NCBI RefSeq assembly: GCF_019303475.1
Contig: NZ_JABLSI010000019.1
Span: forward strand, 1-64,000
Origin: Streptomyces sp. JJ38
GTDB lineage: Bacteria > Actinomycetota > Actinomycetes > Streptomycetales > Streptomycetaceae
Length of the DNA stretch: 64,000 nt
Direction of reading: 5' to 3'
Shown: positions 33,131 through 41,538 of the stretch, in pieces
Layout of the letters: each line of letters starts with the position of its first letter
Numbering within the stretch: position 1 is the stretch's first letter
The notes under the pieces: generated by a model
What the model saw: only the letters and a program-made list of their open reading frames with translations
Databases searched by the model: none
Told to the model about the DNA's origin: nothing
Position numbers and translations under genes: made by a program

Positions 33131-34441
33131 ATGACGGCGTCCGAGAAGAAGCAGGCTTTCGTCCTGCTCGAACTGATGAACCACATGCTCCTGATCGCGC
33201 AGGAGGCCAAGCGGCGCGGCCACCACGTCGTCGTCCTCAACCAGGGGCCGCTACAGGACAAGGGGCCCTTCGCGGTGCCGGACGGCCTCGTCGACGAGCT
33301 CGTGCGGGTGCCCTCCTGGTCCGACGCGGAGCAGGTCGGCAAGATCGTCGACACCGTGCACGCCACCTACGACGTGGTCGGCACCTACGCGGCCTTCGAG
33401 GCGACGCTGCCCTTCGAGGCCGAGATCAGGCACCGCGCCGGGCTCCCCACCAGCGGATTCCACGGCGTCACCCAGGTGCTGGACAAGGCGCGGGTGCGTC
33501 GCAAGCTCTACGCCGAGGGGCTCTCCACGCTGCGCTCGGTCTCCCTCACCGAGGCGCTGGCCTGGGAGAGCTGGGAGTTCGAGCGATCCGCGGTGCTCAA
33601 GCCCGCCAACGGCACGGGCAGCGCGCTGTGCTTCATGGTCGGCACGATGGACGAGCTGCGCGACGCCGCGGAGCAGGTCTCCGCGGCGGCCGTGGTGAAC
33701 CCGATGATGAAGGAGTACATCCTCAGCCACGGCGAGTTCGTCCTGGAGGAGCGCGCCGAGGGCGAACTGCTCTCCGTGGAGTCCCTCGTGGACCGGGGCG
33801 AGGTGCACGTCGTCGGGCTCACCGGGCGGTACGTCTCGGCGATGGACCCCGTCGTCGAGCAGGCCGCGTGCTTCCCCTACCCGCACCCGCGACGCGCGGA
33901 GATCGAGTCGGCGGCCCGGGATTTCCACGCCGCGCTGGGCATCGGGCACGGGCCCACGCACCTGGAGGTCATGGTCCCCGACGAGGGGCCGATCGAGCTG
34001 ATCGACTTCAACATCCGCATGGCCGGGCTGGCCATGGCGGTGTGCATGGGCAACGCCTTCGGCATCGAGTACGCCGTGCCGCTCACCGACATCGCCTGCG
34101 GCGAGCGACCCGACCTCGGCTTCCTCGGCAACGCCCGCCGCGCCTCCGCGGACATCCTCCTTCTGCCGCCCCCGGAAGCCACCGTGATGTGCGAACTGGG
34201 CTTCCCCGAGGGCACCGAGTACGGACGGCACATGAAGGAGATCGGCACGCCGCTCTCCGGGCGTGCCGACCAGCTCGACGTCGTCGGCATGGTCATCGTG
34301 ACCGCCGACAGCGTCGAGGAACTGCACCGCAAGATCCTGACCGTGCGGAGGGAGACCCTCTTCGACGGCAGGCCGCTGGGCGACAACCCCAACAACCAGC
34401 TCTTGTTCCCGAGGTACCACCACTCCGCAACCCTTGCCTAG
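33131..34441 (+). CDS. ATP-grasp domain protein (amino-acid ligase type)
   Basis: A 436-residue carboxylate-amine ligase. The ATP-grasp fold is visible: AVLKPANGTGSALCFMV (154-170) for nucleotide binding and the metal-binding segment IELIDFNIRMAG (about 292-303), with the family N-terminal Rossmann-like part (FVLLELMNHMLLIAQEAKRRGH). Ligases of this type join amino acids or amines through acyl phosphates, as in dipeptide antibiotics. GGAGGA precedes the ATG at 33131. Substrates cannot be read from the sequence. Confidence 0.88.
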   Translation: MTASEKKQAFVLLELMNHMLLIAQEAKRRGHHVVVLNQGPLQDKGPFAVPDGLVDELVRVPSWSDAEQVGKIVDTVHATYDVVGTYAAFEATLPFEAEIRHRAGLPTSGFHGVTQVLDKARVRRKLYAEGLSTLRSVSLTEALAWESWEFERSAVLKPANGTGSALCFMVGTMDELRDAAEQVSAAAVVNPMMKEYILSHGEFVLEERAEGELLSVESLVDRGEVHVVGLTGRYVSAMDPVVEQAACFPYPHPRRAEIESAARDFHAALGIGHGPTHLEVMVPDEGPIELIDFNIRMAGLAMAVCMGNAFGIEYAVPLTDIACGERPDLGFLGNARRASADILLLPPPEATVMCELGFPEGTEYGRHMKEIGTPLSGRADQLDVVGMVIVTADSVEELHRKILTVRRETLFDGRPLGDNPNNQLLFPRYHHSATLA

Positions 34442-34453
34442 GAGCGATCCCCC

Positions 34454-35239
34454 ATGACGGTTACCGAGTCCGGTGCACAGGCGCAGACCAGCAAGATGCA
34501 GGAGACAGACGCCCGTTACGAGAAGCACTTCGCCGACCGCTTCACCGGTGCCGAACTCAGCGGCCTACAGGAGCGGTTCCGCGACGAGCACATCGTCCCC
34601 ATCCGCGGGTTCTGCCCGCCCGACCTGCTGCGCGAGCTGCAGCGGGAGGCGTTCGGGATCATGGACGAGCACGGTGTCGACCGCAAGTTCTCCTTCGAGA
34701 TCACCGACGGCACGCCCCGCCAGATGACGACGGTGGGCCAGCCGGTCATCAAGGACGAGGGCCACCTCATCCACGCCACCTACTTCTCCCCGGCCGTCAA
34801 GAGCCTGATCGGCTCCATCGTGGGCGAGGAGGTGTACACCTGCCCCTACGCCGGCGAGCACTACGTGATCAGTAGGCTGGGCAAGAACGGCGACACCCAC
34901 GGCTGGCACTGGGACGACTACACCTACGGCTTCATCCTCGTCCTCCAGGCCCCCGACTACCGGGACGGCGGCTTCGTCCAGGCCGTGCCCCACACCTCCT
35001 GGGACAAGCAGAACCCCGACGTGTACGGCGCCCTGCTCAAGAGCCAGGTGCGCTCGTACCACCTGGAGGCGGGCGACGCCTACGTCGTCAAGACCGACAC
35101 CACCATGCACCGCGTCTACCCGATCCGCGGCGAGACCAGCCGCACGATCGTGAACATGACGCTCGCCAGCGCCGCCGACCTGACCCGTGAGATCACGCAC
35201 GAGACCAACGACGCGCTGTTCGGAGGTACCGGTGCCTAA
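34454..35239 (+). CDS. Fe(II)/2-oxoglutarate-dependent oxygenase, BesD/HalD-like, hydroxylase-type triad
   Basis: A 261-residue non-heme iron enzyme. Metal ligands are visible as His152-Trp-Asp154 (HGWHWDDYTYGF) and His219 (TTMHRVY), with Arg225/Arg230 (RGETSR) for 2-oxoglutarate. As I recall, radical amino-acid halogenase BesD has H137/G139/H204; the 67-residue His-His spacing is identical here, but the Gly that makes room for halide is Asp. I therefore predict a hydroxylase (or desaturase) acting on a free amino acid, not a halogenase. AGGAG lies 9 bases upstream of the ATG; the gene overlaps the next by 8 bases. Confidence 0.85.
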   Translation: MTVTESGAQAQTSKMQETDARYEKHFADRFTGAELSGLQERFRDEHIVPIRGFCPPDLLRELQREAFGIMDEHGVDRKFSFEITDGTPRQMTTVGQPVIKDEGHLIHATYFSPAVKSLIGSIVGEEVYTCPYAGEHYVISRLGKNGDTHGWHWDDYTYGFILVLQAPDYRDGGFVQAVPHTSWDKQNPDVYGALLKSQVRSYHLEAGDAYVVKTDTTMHRVYPIRGETSRTIVNMTLASAADLTREITHETNDALFGGTGA

Positions 35240-36548
35240 GTCGCAGGAGCAGGAGAAGCCGCGGGCGGCGGAGCAGACGGCCCCGACGACGCCGGAGGGC
35301 GCCGAGCAGCTCCGGCACAGCAGCACCTCGGACGTCGCGGAGCTGGCCGACGCGGAGCCGCGGGAGAGCATGCGCTTCTTCCCCGGCTTCGTCCAGCCCT
35401 ACCTCACCTGGATCACCGGCGTGCCCCTCAAGGGCGGCAAGCAGCTCATACCCTGGAGCCCCAACCGGGCCGGCCTGCTGGGCCTGTTCCAGATGGCCGG
35501 GGGCATCACGCTCGGCGCGTTCGCGCTGCACCCCTTCACCGCCTGGTCCATCCCCCTGCTCGTCCTGGGGTGGCTGTTCACCAGCGGCGGCATGCGGCGG
35601 CTCGACGTCGTCGTCGTCCACCAGACGCTGCACCGGATGTTCCACAAGTCCGCGCGCGTCAACCGGGTGGTCGGGGAGATCATCACCACCGCGTTCTGGC
35701 GCACGCCCTACGACAAGAACCGCGAGGAGCACCTGGCGCACCACGCCTACCCCTGCTCCATGAAGGACAGCGACACCCTCTACCTGCTGGGCACCGGCAT
35801 GCGGCCCGGCATGACCCGCTCGCAGTTCCGCACGTACCTGTGGAAGGCGCTGTTCTCGCCCCGGCACCACCTCCTCGGCTTCTACGGCCGGGTCAAGGGC
35901 AACTTCGTCGGCGTGAAGCCGCGGTACCGGCTGGTCATGTCGATCGTCTACGCCGCCGCCACCGCCACGTTCGTCGCCCTGACCGGCTGGTGGCTGGAGT
36001 GGCTGCTGCTGTGGGTCTTCCCCGTGTCGTACGTCTTCCAGAACTGCACGTTCCTCTACACCATGACCGAGCACCGCTGGTGGCTCTTCGGCAACCAGGA
36101 GCGGCTCAGCCGGGACAAGCGCGACCTGCTGACCTTCGGCCGCTTCTGCGGTGAGCCGGTGCCGGACCCGTCGCTCAGCGGCGTGCGCAAGCTCGGCGCG
36201 TGGACCCACTGGACGTACCGGATGCTGCTCGTGCACTCCGCCTACCGGATGTTCGTGCTCGTCGGCGACACCGTCCAGCACGACCTGCACCACGTCATGC
36301 CCGCCTGCGACTGGGCCAACTCCCCCTGGATCCGCGCCGACGACCAGGACAACCGGCCCGAGCGCTACACCGAGGTGTGGGGCTCGCTCGCCGACCACCT
36401 GCGCGCCGCCGGTCAGGTCGACGGCGACCGTACGGGCCTGCCGGAGGACACCGAACCCACGCCGTGGGAGGAGTCGGTCCCCGTTCTCACCGGCGTCGTC
36501 CCCGCGCCCGCGGGCTCCGTGAGCAAGGCACCGGGAGGCACCCCGTGA
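35232..36548 (+). CDS. Fatty acid desaturase-like membrane diiron enzyme
   Basis: A 438-residue membrane enzyme with three histidine boxes: HQTLHRMFH (130-138), HLAHH (167-171) and HDLHH (350-354), and at least four membrane helices. The family inserts double bonds or hydroxyls using O2 and two irons. The GTG at 35232 lies inside the end of the oxygenase gene with GGAGG 5 bases upstream, so translation is coupled. With no fatty-acid synthase genes here, the substrate may be the cluster's amino-acid or peptide intermediate, which is inference. Confidence 0.88.
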   Translation: MPKSQEQEKPRAAEQTAPTTPEGAEQLRHSSTSDVAELADAEPRESMRFFPGFVQPYLTWITGVPLKGGKQLIPWSPNRAGLLGLFQMAGGITLGAFALHPFTAWSIPLLVLGWLFTSGGMRRLDVVVVHQTLHRMFHKSARVNRVVGEIITTAFWRTPYDKNREEHLAHHAYPCSMKDSDTLYLLGTGMRPGMTRSQFRTYLWKALFSPRHHLLGFYGRVKGNFVGVKPRYRLVMSIVYAAATATFVALTGWWLEWLLLWVFPVSYVFQNCTFLYTMTEHRWWLFGNQERLSRDKRDLLTFGRFCGEPVPDPSLSGVRKLGAWTHWTYRMLLVHSAYRMFVLVGDTVQHDLHHVMPACDWANSPWIRADDQDNRPERYTEVWGSLADHLRAAGQVDGDRTGLPEDTEPTPWEESVPVLTGVVPAPAGSVSKAPGGTP

Positions 36549-37912
36549 CGGACGTACTGGTCATCGACGGCACCGGGCGCGGGCACGCGATCTGCGACCT
36601 GTTCGTGCGTACCGACCCCACCACCCGGGTGTACTACGGGCCCGGCTGCGACGCGCTCCAAGCCGAGCGCATCGTCCCGGTGCCCGCCATCCGGCTCGAC
36701 TCCCCGGACAGCGCGCTGGAGTTCCTCGCCGAGCACCCGGTCGAGTTCGTCTTCGTCTCCAACATCGACGCCCTGTCCATCGGCTACGCCGACGTGCTCG
36801 CCGAGCACGGACACCGGGTGATCGGGCCGTCCCGCGAGGCGGCGGCGCTGGAGGCCAGCAAGGAGCGCGGCAAGCGGTTCTGCGACGAGCACGGGCTGCC
36901 CACGGCCCGCTACGCCTCCTTCACCGACCCCGGGGCGGCCCGCGCCCACGTCCGCGCGGTGCCCTACGCCTGCGTCGTCAAGACGGACGGTCTCACCCCG
37001 GACGGCGACGGCTCGGTCGTCTGCGACACCGCCGCCGAGGCCGAGGCGGCCCTTGAGGCGTTCGCCGCGGCCCAGGGGGAGAGCTTCCACGTCGTCATCG
37101 AGGAGCGCCTGTACGGGCAGGAGATCTCCGTCTTCGCCCTGCTGGACGACGCGGGCTACCTGCTCTTCCCCACCGCGCTCGACTTCAAGCGCACCCTGGA
37201 GCGCGACGCCGGCAAGAACTGCGACGGCATGGGCTCCATCTCCCCGCACCCGCAGGCGTCCCCGCTCCTCATGGAGGAGATCCGGCGCACCCTCGTGGAC
37301 CCGCTGGTGCGCGGCCTGCGCGCGGAAGGGCTCGCCTACACCGGGTTCGTCTACATCGGCGCGATGATCACCGGCACGGGTCTGCGGGTGATCGAGATCA
37401 ACACCCGCTTCGGCGACTCCGAGGCCGAGGCCGTCCTGCCGGGCGTCCACAGCAACTTCACCGAGCTGTGCCGGGCCGTCCTGCGCCGGGACGTCGCGGG
37501 CCACCCCCTCGTGACGGACGGGCTCGTGCGGTGCAGCGTCGCCCTCACCCAGGGCTGCCTGGACCTCTCCGACCCGACGACGCCGCCGGGCTGGCCCTTC
37601 GGCGACTTCGTCACCGGCCAGCCCATCACCGAGACCACGACCGAGGCGCCGGACGCCGGCCAGGTGTTCTACGCCAACGTCCGCACCGGCGCCGACGGCC
37701 GCGCCGTCTCCAACGGCGGCCGGGTGCTCCACGTCGTCGGCACCGGCATCACCCTCGCCGAGGCCCGCGCCGCCGCCTACCGGCGCATCGAGCGGATCAC
37801 GTTCCCCGGCATGCGGTACCGGTCCGACATCGGAGCCGCCTTCGAGGCGGCACCTCCCACCCGGTTCACCGAGGCGCACGGGGAACTGGCCGTAGCGGAC
37901 AGCGGAAGGTAA
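36545..37912 (+). CDS. PurD-like ATP-grasp ligase
   Basis: A 455-residue homologue of phosphoribosylamine-glycine ligase. Conserved PurD landmarks are present: VVKTDGL (144-150), EERLYGQEISVFALLDD (186-202), DFKRTLERDAGKNCDGMGSISPHP (213-236) and VIEINTRFGDSEAEAVLP (282-299). In PurD the glycine loop after VVKTDGL reads GKGV; here it is PDGDGSV, so the substrate pocket or ATP loop has diverged. It is in a biosynthetic operon rather than with purine genes and is probably a dedicated carboxylate-amine ligase. GTG 36545 overlaps the desaturase stop by 4 bases. Confidence 0.87.
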   Translation: MTDVLVIDGTGRGHAICDLFVRTDPTTRVYYGPGCDALQAERIVPVPAIRLDSPDSALEFLAEHPVEFVFVSNIDALSIGYADVLAEHGHRVIGPSREAAALEASKERGKRFCDEHGLPTARYASFTDPGAARAHVRAVPYACVVKTDGLTPDGDGSVVCDTAAEAEAALEAFAAAQGESFHVVIEERLYGQEISVFALLDDAGYLLFPTALDFKRTLERDAGKNCDGMGSISPHPQASPLLMEEIRRTLVDPLVRGLRAEGLAYTGFVYIGAMITGTGLRVIEINTRFGDSEAEAVLPGVHSNFTELCRAVLRRDVAGHPLVTDGLVRCSVALTQGCLDLSDPTTPPGWPFGDFVTGQPITETTTEAPDAGQVFYANVRTGADGRAVSNGGRVLHVVGTGITLAEARAAAYRRIERITFPGMRYRSDIGAAFEAAPPTRFTEAHGELAVADSGR

Positions 37913-37920
37913 GACGTCAC

Positions 37921-39255
37921 ATGGCCACTGACACCATCACGCCGACGCTCTTCGAGACCGTCGAGTCCGGGGTCCGCTCCTACGCGCGCTCCTTCCCGGG
38001 CATCTTCACCAGTGCCAAGGGCGACCTGCTGTTCACCGAGGCGGGGGAGCGGTACATCGACTTCCTCTCCGGAGCGGGCACGCTCAACTACGGCCACAGC
38101 CCGGACTGCATCAAGCAGGAGCTGATCGGCTACCTGGAGCGGGACGGGCTGATGCACGGCCTCGACCTGTCCACCTCGGCCAAGGCCGACTTCCTCGACG
38201 CGCTGCGCACCTTCGTCCTGACCCCGCGCGGGCTCGACTACAAGGTGCAGTTCACCTCGCCCACGGGCACCAACGCCGTCGAGGCGGCCCTGAAGCTGGC
38301 CCGGCTGGCCACCGGCCGGACCAACGTGGTGGCGTTCAGCGGCGGTTTCCACGGTGTCAGTGCGGGTTCGCTCGCGGCGACGGCCTCCGGCTACTTCCGT
38401 CAGGGGCTGCACGCCACGCTCAACCACGTCACCCACATCCCCTACCCGGACTCCCCGCTCGGGGAGTTCGACAGCCTGGACCTGCTCCGCCGCATGGTGG
38501 AGGACCCCAGTTCCGGGGTGGAGAAGCCGGCCGCGGTGCTGCTGGAGACCGTGCAGGGCGAGGGTGGCGTCTGGGTGGCCCCCGTGCCGTTCCTCCAGGG
38601 CCTGCGCGAGCTGTGCGACGAGCACGGCATCCTGCTCGTCGTCGACGACATCCAGGCAGGCTGCGGCCGGACGGGGACGTTCTTCTCGTTCGAGCGGGCG
38701 GAGATCGTTCCCGACCTCGTCACGCTGTCCAAGTCGATCGGCGGCTACGGACTGCCGCTCGCCGTGCTCCTCCTCAAGCCGGAGCTGGACATCTGGCAGC
38801 CCGGCCAGCACAACGGCACCTTCCGGGGCAACCAACTCGCCTTCGTCGCTGCGGCATCCGCCCTGCGGCACTACTGGAGCGACGACACCTTCTGCCAGCG
38901 GGTGCGGACCAAGGGCGAGCTGGTCACCGAGCTGCTCCAGCGCCGGGTCGTCGAGCCGCTGGGCGTCCGCGTCCGCGGCCTCGGCCTGATGCAGGCCGTC
39001 GACGTCAGCGGCGTCCCGGGGCTCGACGCCGGCGAGGTGTCGCGGCGCTGCTTCGAGAAGGGGCTGGTCGTGGAGGTCTGCGGCCGGGCCGACGAGGTCC
39101 TCAAGATCCTGCCGCCGCTCACGATCAGCCAGGTCTCCCTGTCGGCGGGGCTCACCATCCTCATCGACTCCCTGGCCGAGCTGCACCCCGCCGTCGCACA
39201 GGGCGGCCAGTCTGACCAGCACGACCTGACCACGAACGGAGTGCCGACCGCATGA
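37921..39255 (+). CDS. Class III aminotransferase, diaminobutyrate-2-oxoglutarate aminotransferase (EctB) type
   Basis: A 444-residue PLP enzyme with EctB-like sentences: SPTGTNAVEAALKLAR (113-128), GGFHGVSAGSLAATA (141-155), VDDIQAGCGRTGTFFSFE (241-258) and the PLP lysine Lys271 in LSKSIGGYG. EctB converts aspartate semialdehyde and glutamate to 2,4-diaminobutyrate and 2-oxoglutarate. No ectA or ectC is nearby, so the diamino acid (or a related one) is likely fed to the ATP-grasp ligases. The gene overlaps the next by ATGA. Confidence 0.88.
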   Translation: MATDTITPTLFETVESGVRSYARSFPGIFTSAKGDLLFTEAGERYIDFLSGAGTLNYGHSPDCIKQELIGYLERDGLMHGLDLSTSAKADFLDALRTFVLTPRGLDYKVQFTSPTGTNAVEAALKLARLATGRTNVVAFSGGFHGVSAGSLAATASGYFRQGLHATLNHVTHIPYPDSPLGEFDSLDLLRRMVEDPSSGVEKPAAVLLETVQGEGGVWVAPVPFLQGLRELCDEHGILLVVDDIQAGCGRTGTFFSFERAEIVPDLVTLSKSIGGYGLPLAVLLLKPELDIWQPGQHNGTFRGNQLAFVAAASALRHYWSDDTFCQRVRTKGELVTELLQRRVVEPLGVRVRGLGLMQAVDVSGVPGLDAGEVSRRCFEKGLVVEVCGRADEVLKILPPLTISQVSLSAGLTILIDSLAELHPAVAQGGQSDQHDLTTNGVPTA

Positions 39256-40904
39256 AGACAGCAGTCATCGTCTCGACCCGGGGGTTCGCCGCCTTCCGGT
39301 ACGACCTGCTGGAGTCGCCGGAGTCCGTGCGGTTCGTCGGGATCTTCTCCGACCTGGACGTCGTCAACCTCACCGAGGAGCAGCGCGGCTGGTTCGAGCG
39401 GATCCACGTGGTGCCGTGCGGGCTCCCCGACCCCAGCGCCATGCTGGCCTCGCTCGTCGATGAGGACGCGGCCCGCAAGGCGGTCGGGGAGGAGCTGGAC
39501 GGCAGCTCCCTGGACGAGTTGACCCTGCACTGCTACGACGAGCAGAACATGATCGTCGCGGCGGGGATCCGCTCCCACTTCGGCATCCGCGGCCCCGGCC
39601 TGGACGACATCCTGCCGTACCGCGACAAGGTGCTCATGAAGCAGCGGCTCCTCGACGCCGGCGTCCGGGTACCGCTGTTCGGCGTCTTCTCCCCCCAGCG
39701 GTACGCGGAGGACCGCGCCGGATACTTCAAGGAGATCGTCGGCGAGGTCGGCCTGCCCTTCATCCTCAAGCCGACCGACGCGGCCGGCTCGGAGGGCGTC
39801 CTCAAGATCGCCGACGTGGCGGAGTTCGAGCGTCTGCCCGCCGACTTCGGGCGGGACTACGAGTACGAGGAGTTCGTCGAGGGCGCGATGTACAGCGTCA
39901 ACATCGTCACCGAGGGCGGGAAGACCGTCTTCGGCGGCGTCACCGAGTACCTCGTCAACTCGATGGAGATCCCCGGCGGCAAGGTCAACGCCGACATCAA
40001 CCTCATCGACTCCGACCCGCGCGTCGCCCGCATGGTGGCCTTCGGCGAGCAGGCCATGGATGCCCTCGGCCGCATCGACGGCGCCTCCCACCTGGAGCTG
40101 TTCCGGACCGAGGACGACGAACTCGTCTTCCTGGAGGTCGGCGCCCGCTTCAAGGGCATGGCGGGGCTCGCCGCCATGCAGCGCAACTACGCCATCGCCT
40201 TCGTCAACCTCGCCTTCCAGATCGAGAGCGGGGTGCCCAGCCGCCCCTGGGACGCCGAGCAGATCTACTGCTACGACGGCGTCGTGCCCAAGAGCCACGG
40301 CATCGTCGCCGAGCTGATCGAGCCCGAGCTCGAGAGCGACGTCGAGATGACCTGGAAGGTGGAGGTCGGCGAGGAGATCGAGAAGAGCAACTCGCTCATC
40401 GCCAACGGCGGTACCTTCCTCGTGCTCAACAAGGACTACGAGGCCGCCTACCGCGACTTCCGGCGGCTCGCCGACTACCGTCCCATCCGCTACCACCGCC
40501 CCAGCCGCGTCCTCAGCACCGAACCGGCCGCGCCGGAACGGGCGGTGGAGTACTTCCGGGACGCCCGGCTGGCCTGCGAGACCGACCCGTTCGACCTCCA
40601 CCACGACATCGAGGCCGAGGTCGCGGGCCTGGTCGTCGTCGACGCCCGGCTGCCCGAGGCGTACGCGAGCGAGCGGCTGCCCGGGGCGATCAGCCTCCCG
40701 CACCAGCACATCGACGCCGAGTCCGTCGCCGGGCTCGACCGGGACGCCGTCCACGTCGTCTACGGCTGGGACCCCGCCTGCAACGGCGCCACCCGCGCGG
40801 CGGCCAAGCTCGCGGCGCTCGGGTTCCGGGTCAAGGAGATGATCGGCGGCCTGGAGTACTGGAAGCGCAAGGGATACCCGACGCGTACGGGCCGCCCGGA
40901 GTGA
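39252..40904 (+). CDS. ATP-grasp ligase fused to a rhodanese-like domain
   Basis: A 550-residue two-domain protein. The ATP-grasp part (about 1-410) has FILKPTDAAGSEGV (170-183), YEYEEFVEG (203-211) and LELFRTEDDELVFLEVGARF (281-300). The C-terminal ~100 residues (445-543) form a rhodanese domain with VVDARLPEAY, the active-site loop CNGATR (Cys510) and MIGGLEYWKRKGYP. A rhodanese can carry a persulfide sulfur or hold a substrate as thioester. Whether this means sulfur incorporation is open. ATGA overlap with the aminotransferase and GTGA overlap with the next gene. Confidence 0.88.
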   Translation: MKTAVIVSTRGFAAFRYDLLESPESVRFVGIFSDLDVVNLTEEQRGWFERIHVVPCGLPDPSAMLASLVDEDAARKAVGEELDGSSLDELTLHCYDEQNMIVAAGIRSHFGIRGPGLDDILPYRDKVLMKQRLLDAGVRVPLFGVFSPQRYAEDRAGYFKEIVGEVGLPFILKPTDAAGSEGVLKIADVAEFERLPADFGRDYEYEEFVEGAMYSVNIVTEGGKTVFGGVTEYLVNSMEIPGGKVNADINLIDSDPRVARMVAFGEQAMDALGRIDGASHLELFRTEDDELVFLEVGARFKGMAGLAAMQRNYAIAFVNLAFQIESGVPSRPWDAEQIYCYDGVVPKSHGIVAELIEPELESDVEMTWKVEVGEEIEKSNSLIANGGTFLVLNKDYEAAYRDFRRLADYRPIRYHRPSRVLSTEPAAPERAVEYFRDARLACETDPFDLHHDIEAEVAGLVVVDARLPEAYASERLPGAISLPHQHIDAESVAGLDRDAVHVVYGWDPACNGATRAAAKLAALGFRVKEMIGGLEYWKRKGYPTRTGRPE

Positions 40905-41470
40905 TCCGGCCGCCCACCGCGACCGGCCGCCTCGCCGACGCCCTGCTGCTGCACGCGGCGGAGGCGACCGGAGGGCGGCCGGACCGGTGGCGCACCGAAC
41001 TGGGCCTGGGCGCCGCCGGCGCCGTCCTCGTCGACCTGGCGCTCATCGGACGCGTGGCGGTCCGGCCCGACGGCGTCACCGTCCGGTCCGCCGCCCGGGT
41101 CGAGGACCCTGTCGCGGACGGGGTGCTGGGCGCCCTGCTGCTGAGCGGGCGGGGCCGCTGCCTGGAGGGCTGCCTCGAGCACCTGGCGCCGTCCGTCTAC
41201 GAGGCGGTGTGCGCCCGGCTGCTGGCCGAGGGCCGGCTCGTGTGCGTTCGCGGGCGTTTCGGCGCCCGGTACGGCCGCTGCCTGCCGACCGGGCCGACGC
41301 CGGTGCCGACGCCCGGGGCCCACGCTGACGGACTCGCCGCGCTGTTGGGCGCGGTCCGCCGGCGTTCGCCCTGCGGCGAGACCGCCGACGGCGGCCCCAC
41401 CGCCGTGGTCTGCGCGGCCGTCGAGGCCCGCCTACGCGCCGCAGCCCAAACCCTCACCTGCCCCTTCTAA
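40901..41470 (+). CDS. GPP34 (GOLPH3-like) family protein
   Basis: A 189-residue protein with the GPP34 layout: LADALLLHAAEATGG, then LGLGAAGAVLVDLALIGRVAV, followed by a helical body. Eukaryotic GOLPH3 binds phosphoinositides on Golgi membranes; bacterial members are uncharacterised. Its GTG overlaps the stop of the ATP-grasp/rhodanese gene by 4 bases, so it belongs to the operon. It may hold the pathway enzymes at the membrane beside the desaturase and transporter, which is speculation. Confidence 0.82.
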   Translation: MIRPPTATGRLADALLLHAAEATGGRPDRWRTELGLGAAGAVLVDLALIGRVAVRPDGVTVRSAARVEDPVADGVLGALLLSGRGRCLEGCLEHLAPSVYEAVCARLLAEGRLVCVRGRFGARYGRCLPTGPTPVPTPGAHADGLAALLGAVRRRSPCGETADGGPTAVVCAAVEARLRAAAQTLTCPF

Positions 41471-41493
41471 CCCGCGCGCCGCGGGGGCGGGGG

Positions 41494-41507
41494 CGGGGGC
41501 GCCCCCG
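41494..41507. terminator. Bidirectional palindrome between convergent genes
   Basis: CGGGGGCGCCCCCG is a perfect 14-base palindrome in a G/C-only stretch between the GPP34 and RidA genes, 24 bases after the GPP34 stop. Confidence 0.55.
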
Positions 41508-41538
41508 GGAGCCGGGGCCCACGGGGGCGCCGCCGGGA

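Noticed and set aside
34454..35239. Radical halogenase assignment for the BesD-like gene
   Set aside because: The position that must be Gly or Ala to admit halide is Asp154, so a hydroxylase-type triad is present.
37921..39255. Ectoine biosynthesis as the role of the EctB-like gene
   Set aside because: ectA, ectC and ectD are absent nearby and the gene is embedded between ATP-grasp ligases by overlapping codons.
31187..40754. Very long minus-strand frames opposite the ATP-grasp operon (for example 31187-33226, 36413-37879, 38871-40754)
   Set aside because: They lack ribosome sites and domains; every one lies opposite a gene with recognisable catalytic motifs.
29731..41470. Graspetide (microviridin-type) RiPP cluster
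   Set aside because: The ATP-grasp proteins resemble amino-acid and PurD-type ligases, and the small peptide looks like a signal peptide with a short tail lacking Thr/Ser plus Asp/Glu core repeats.
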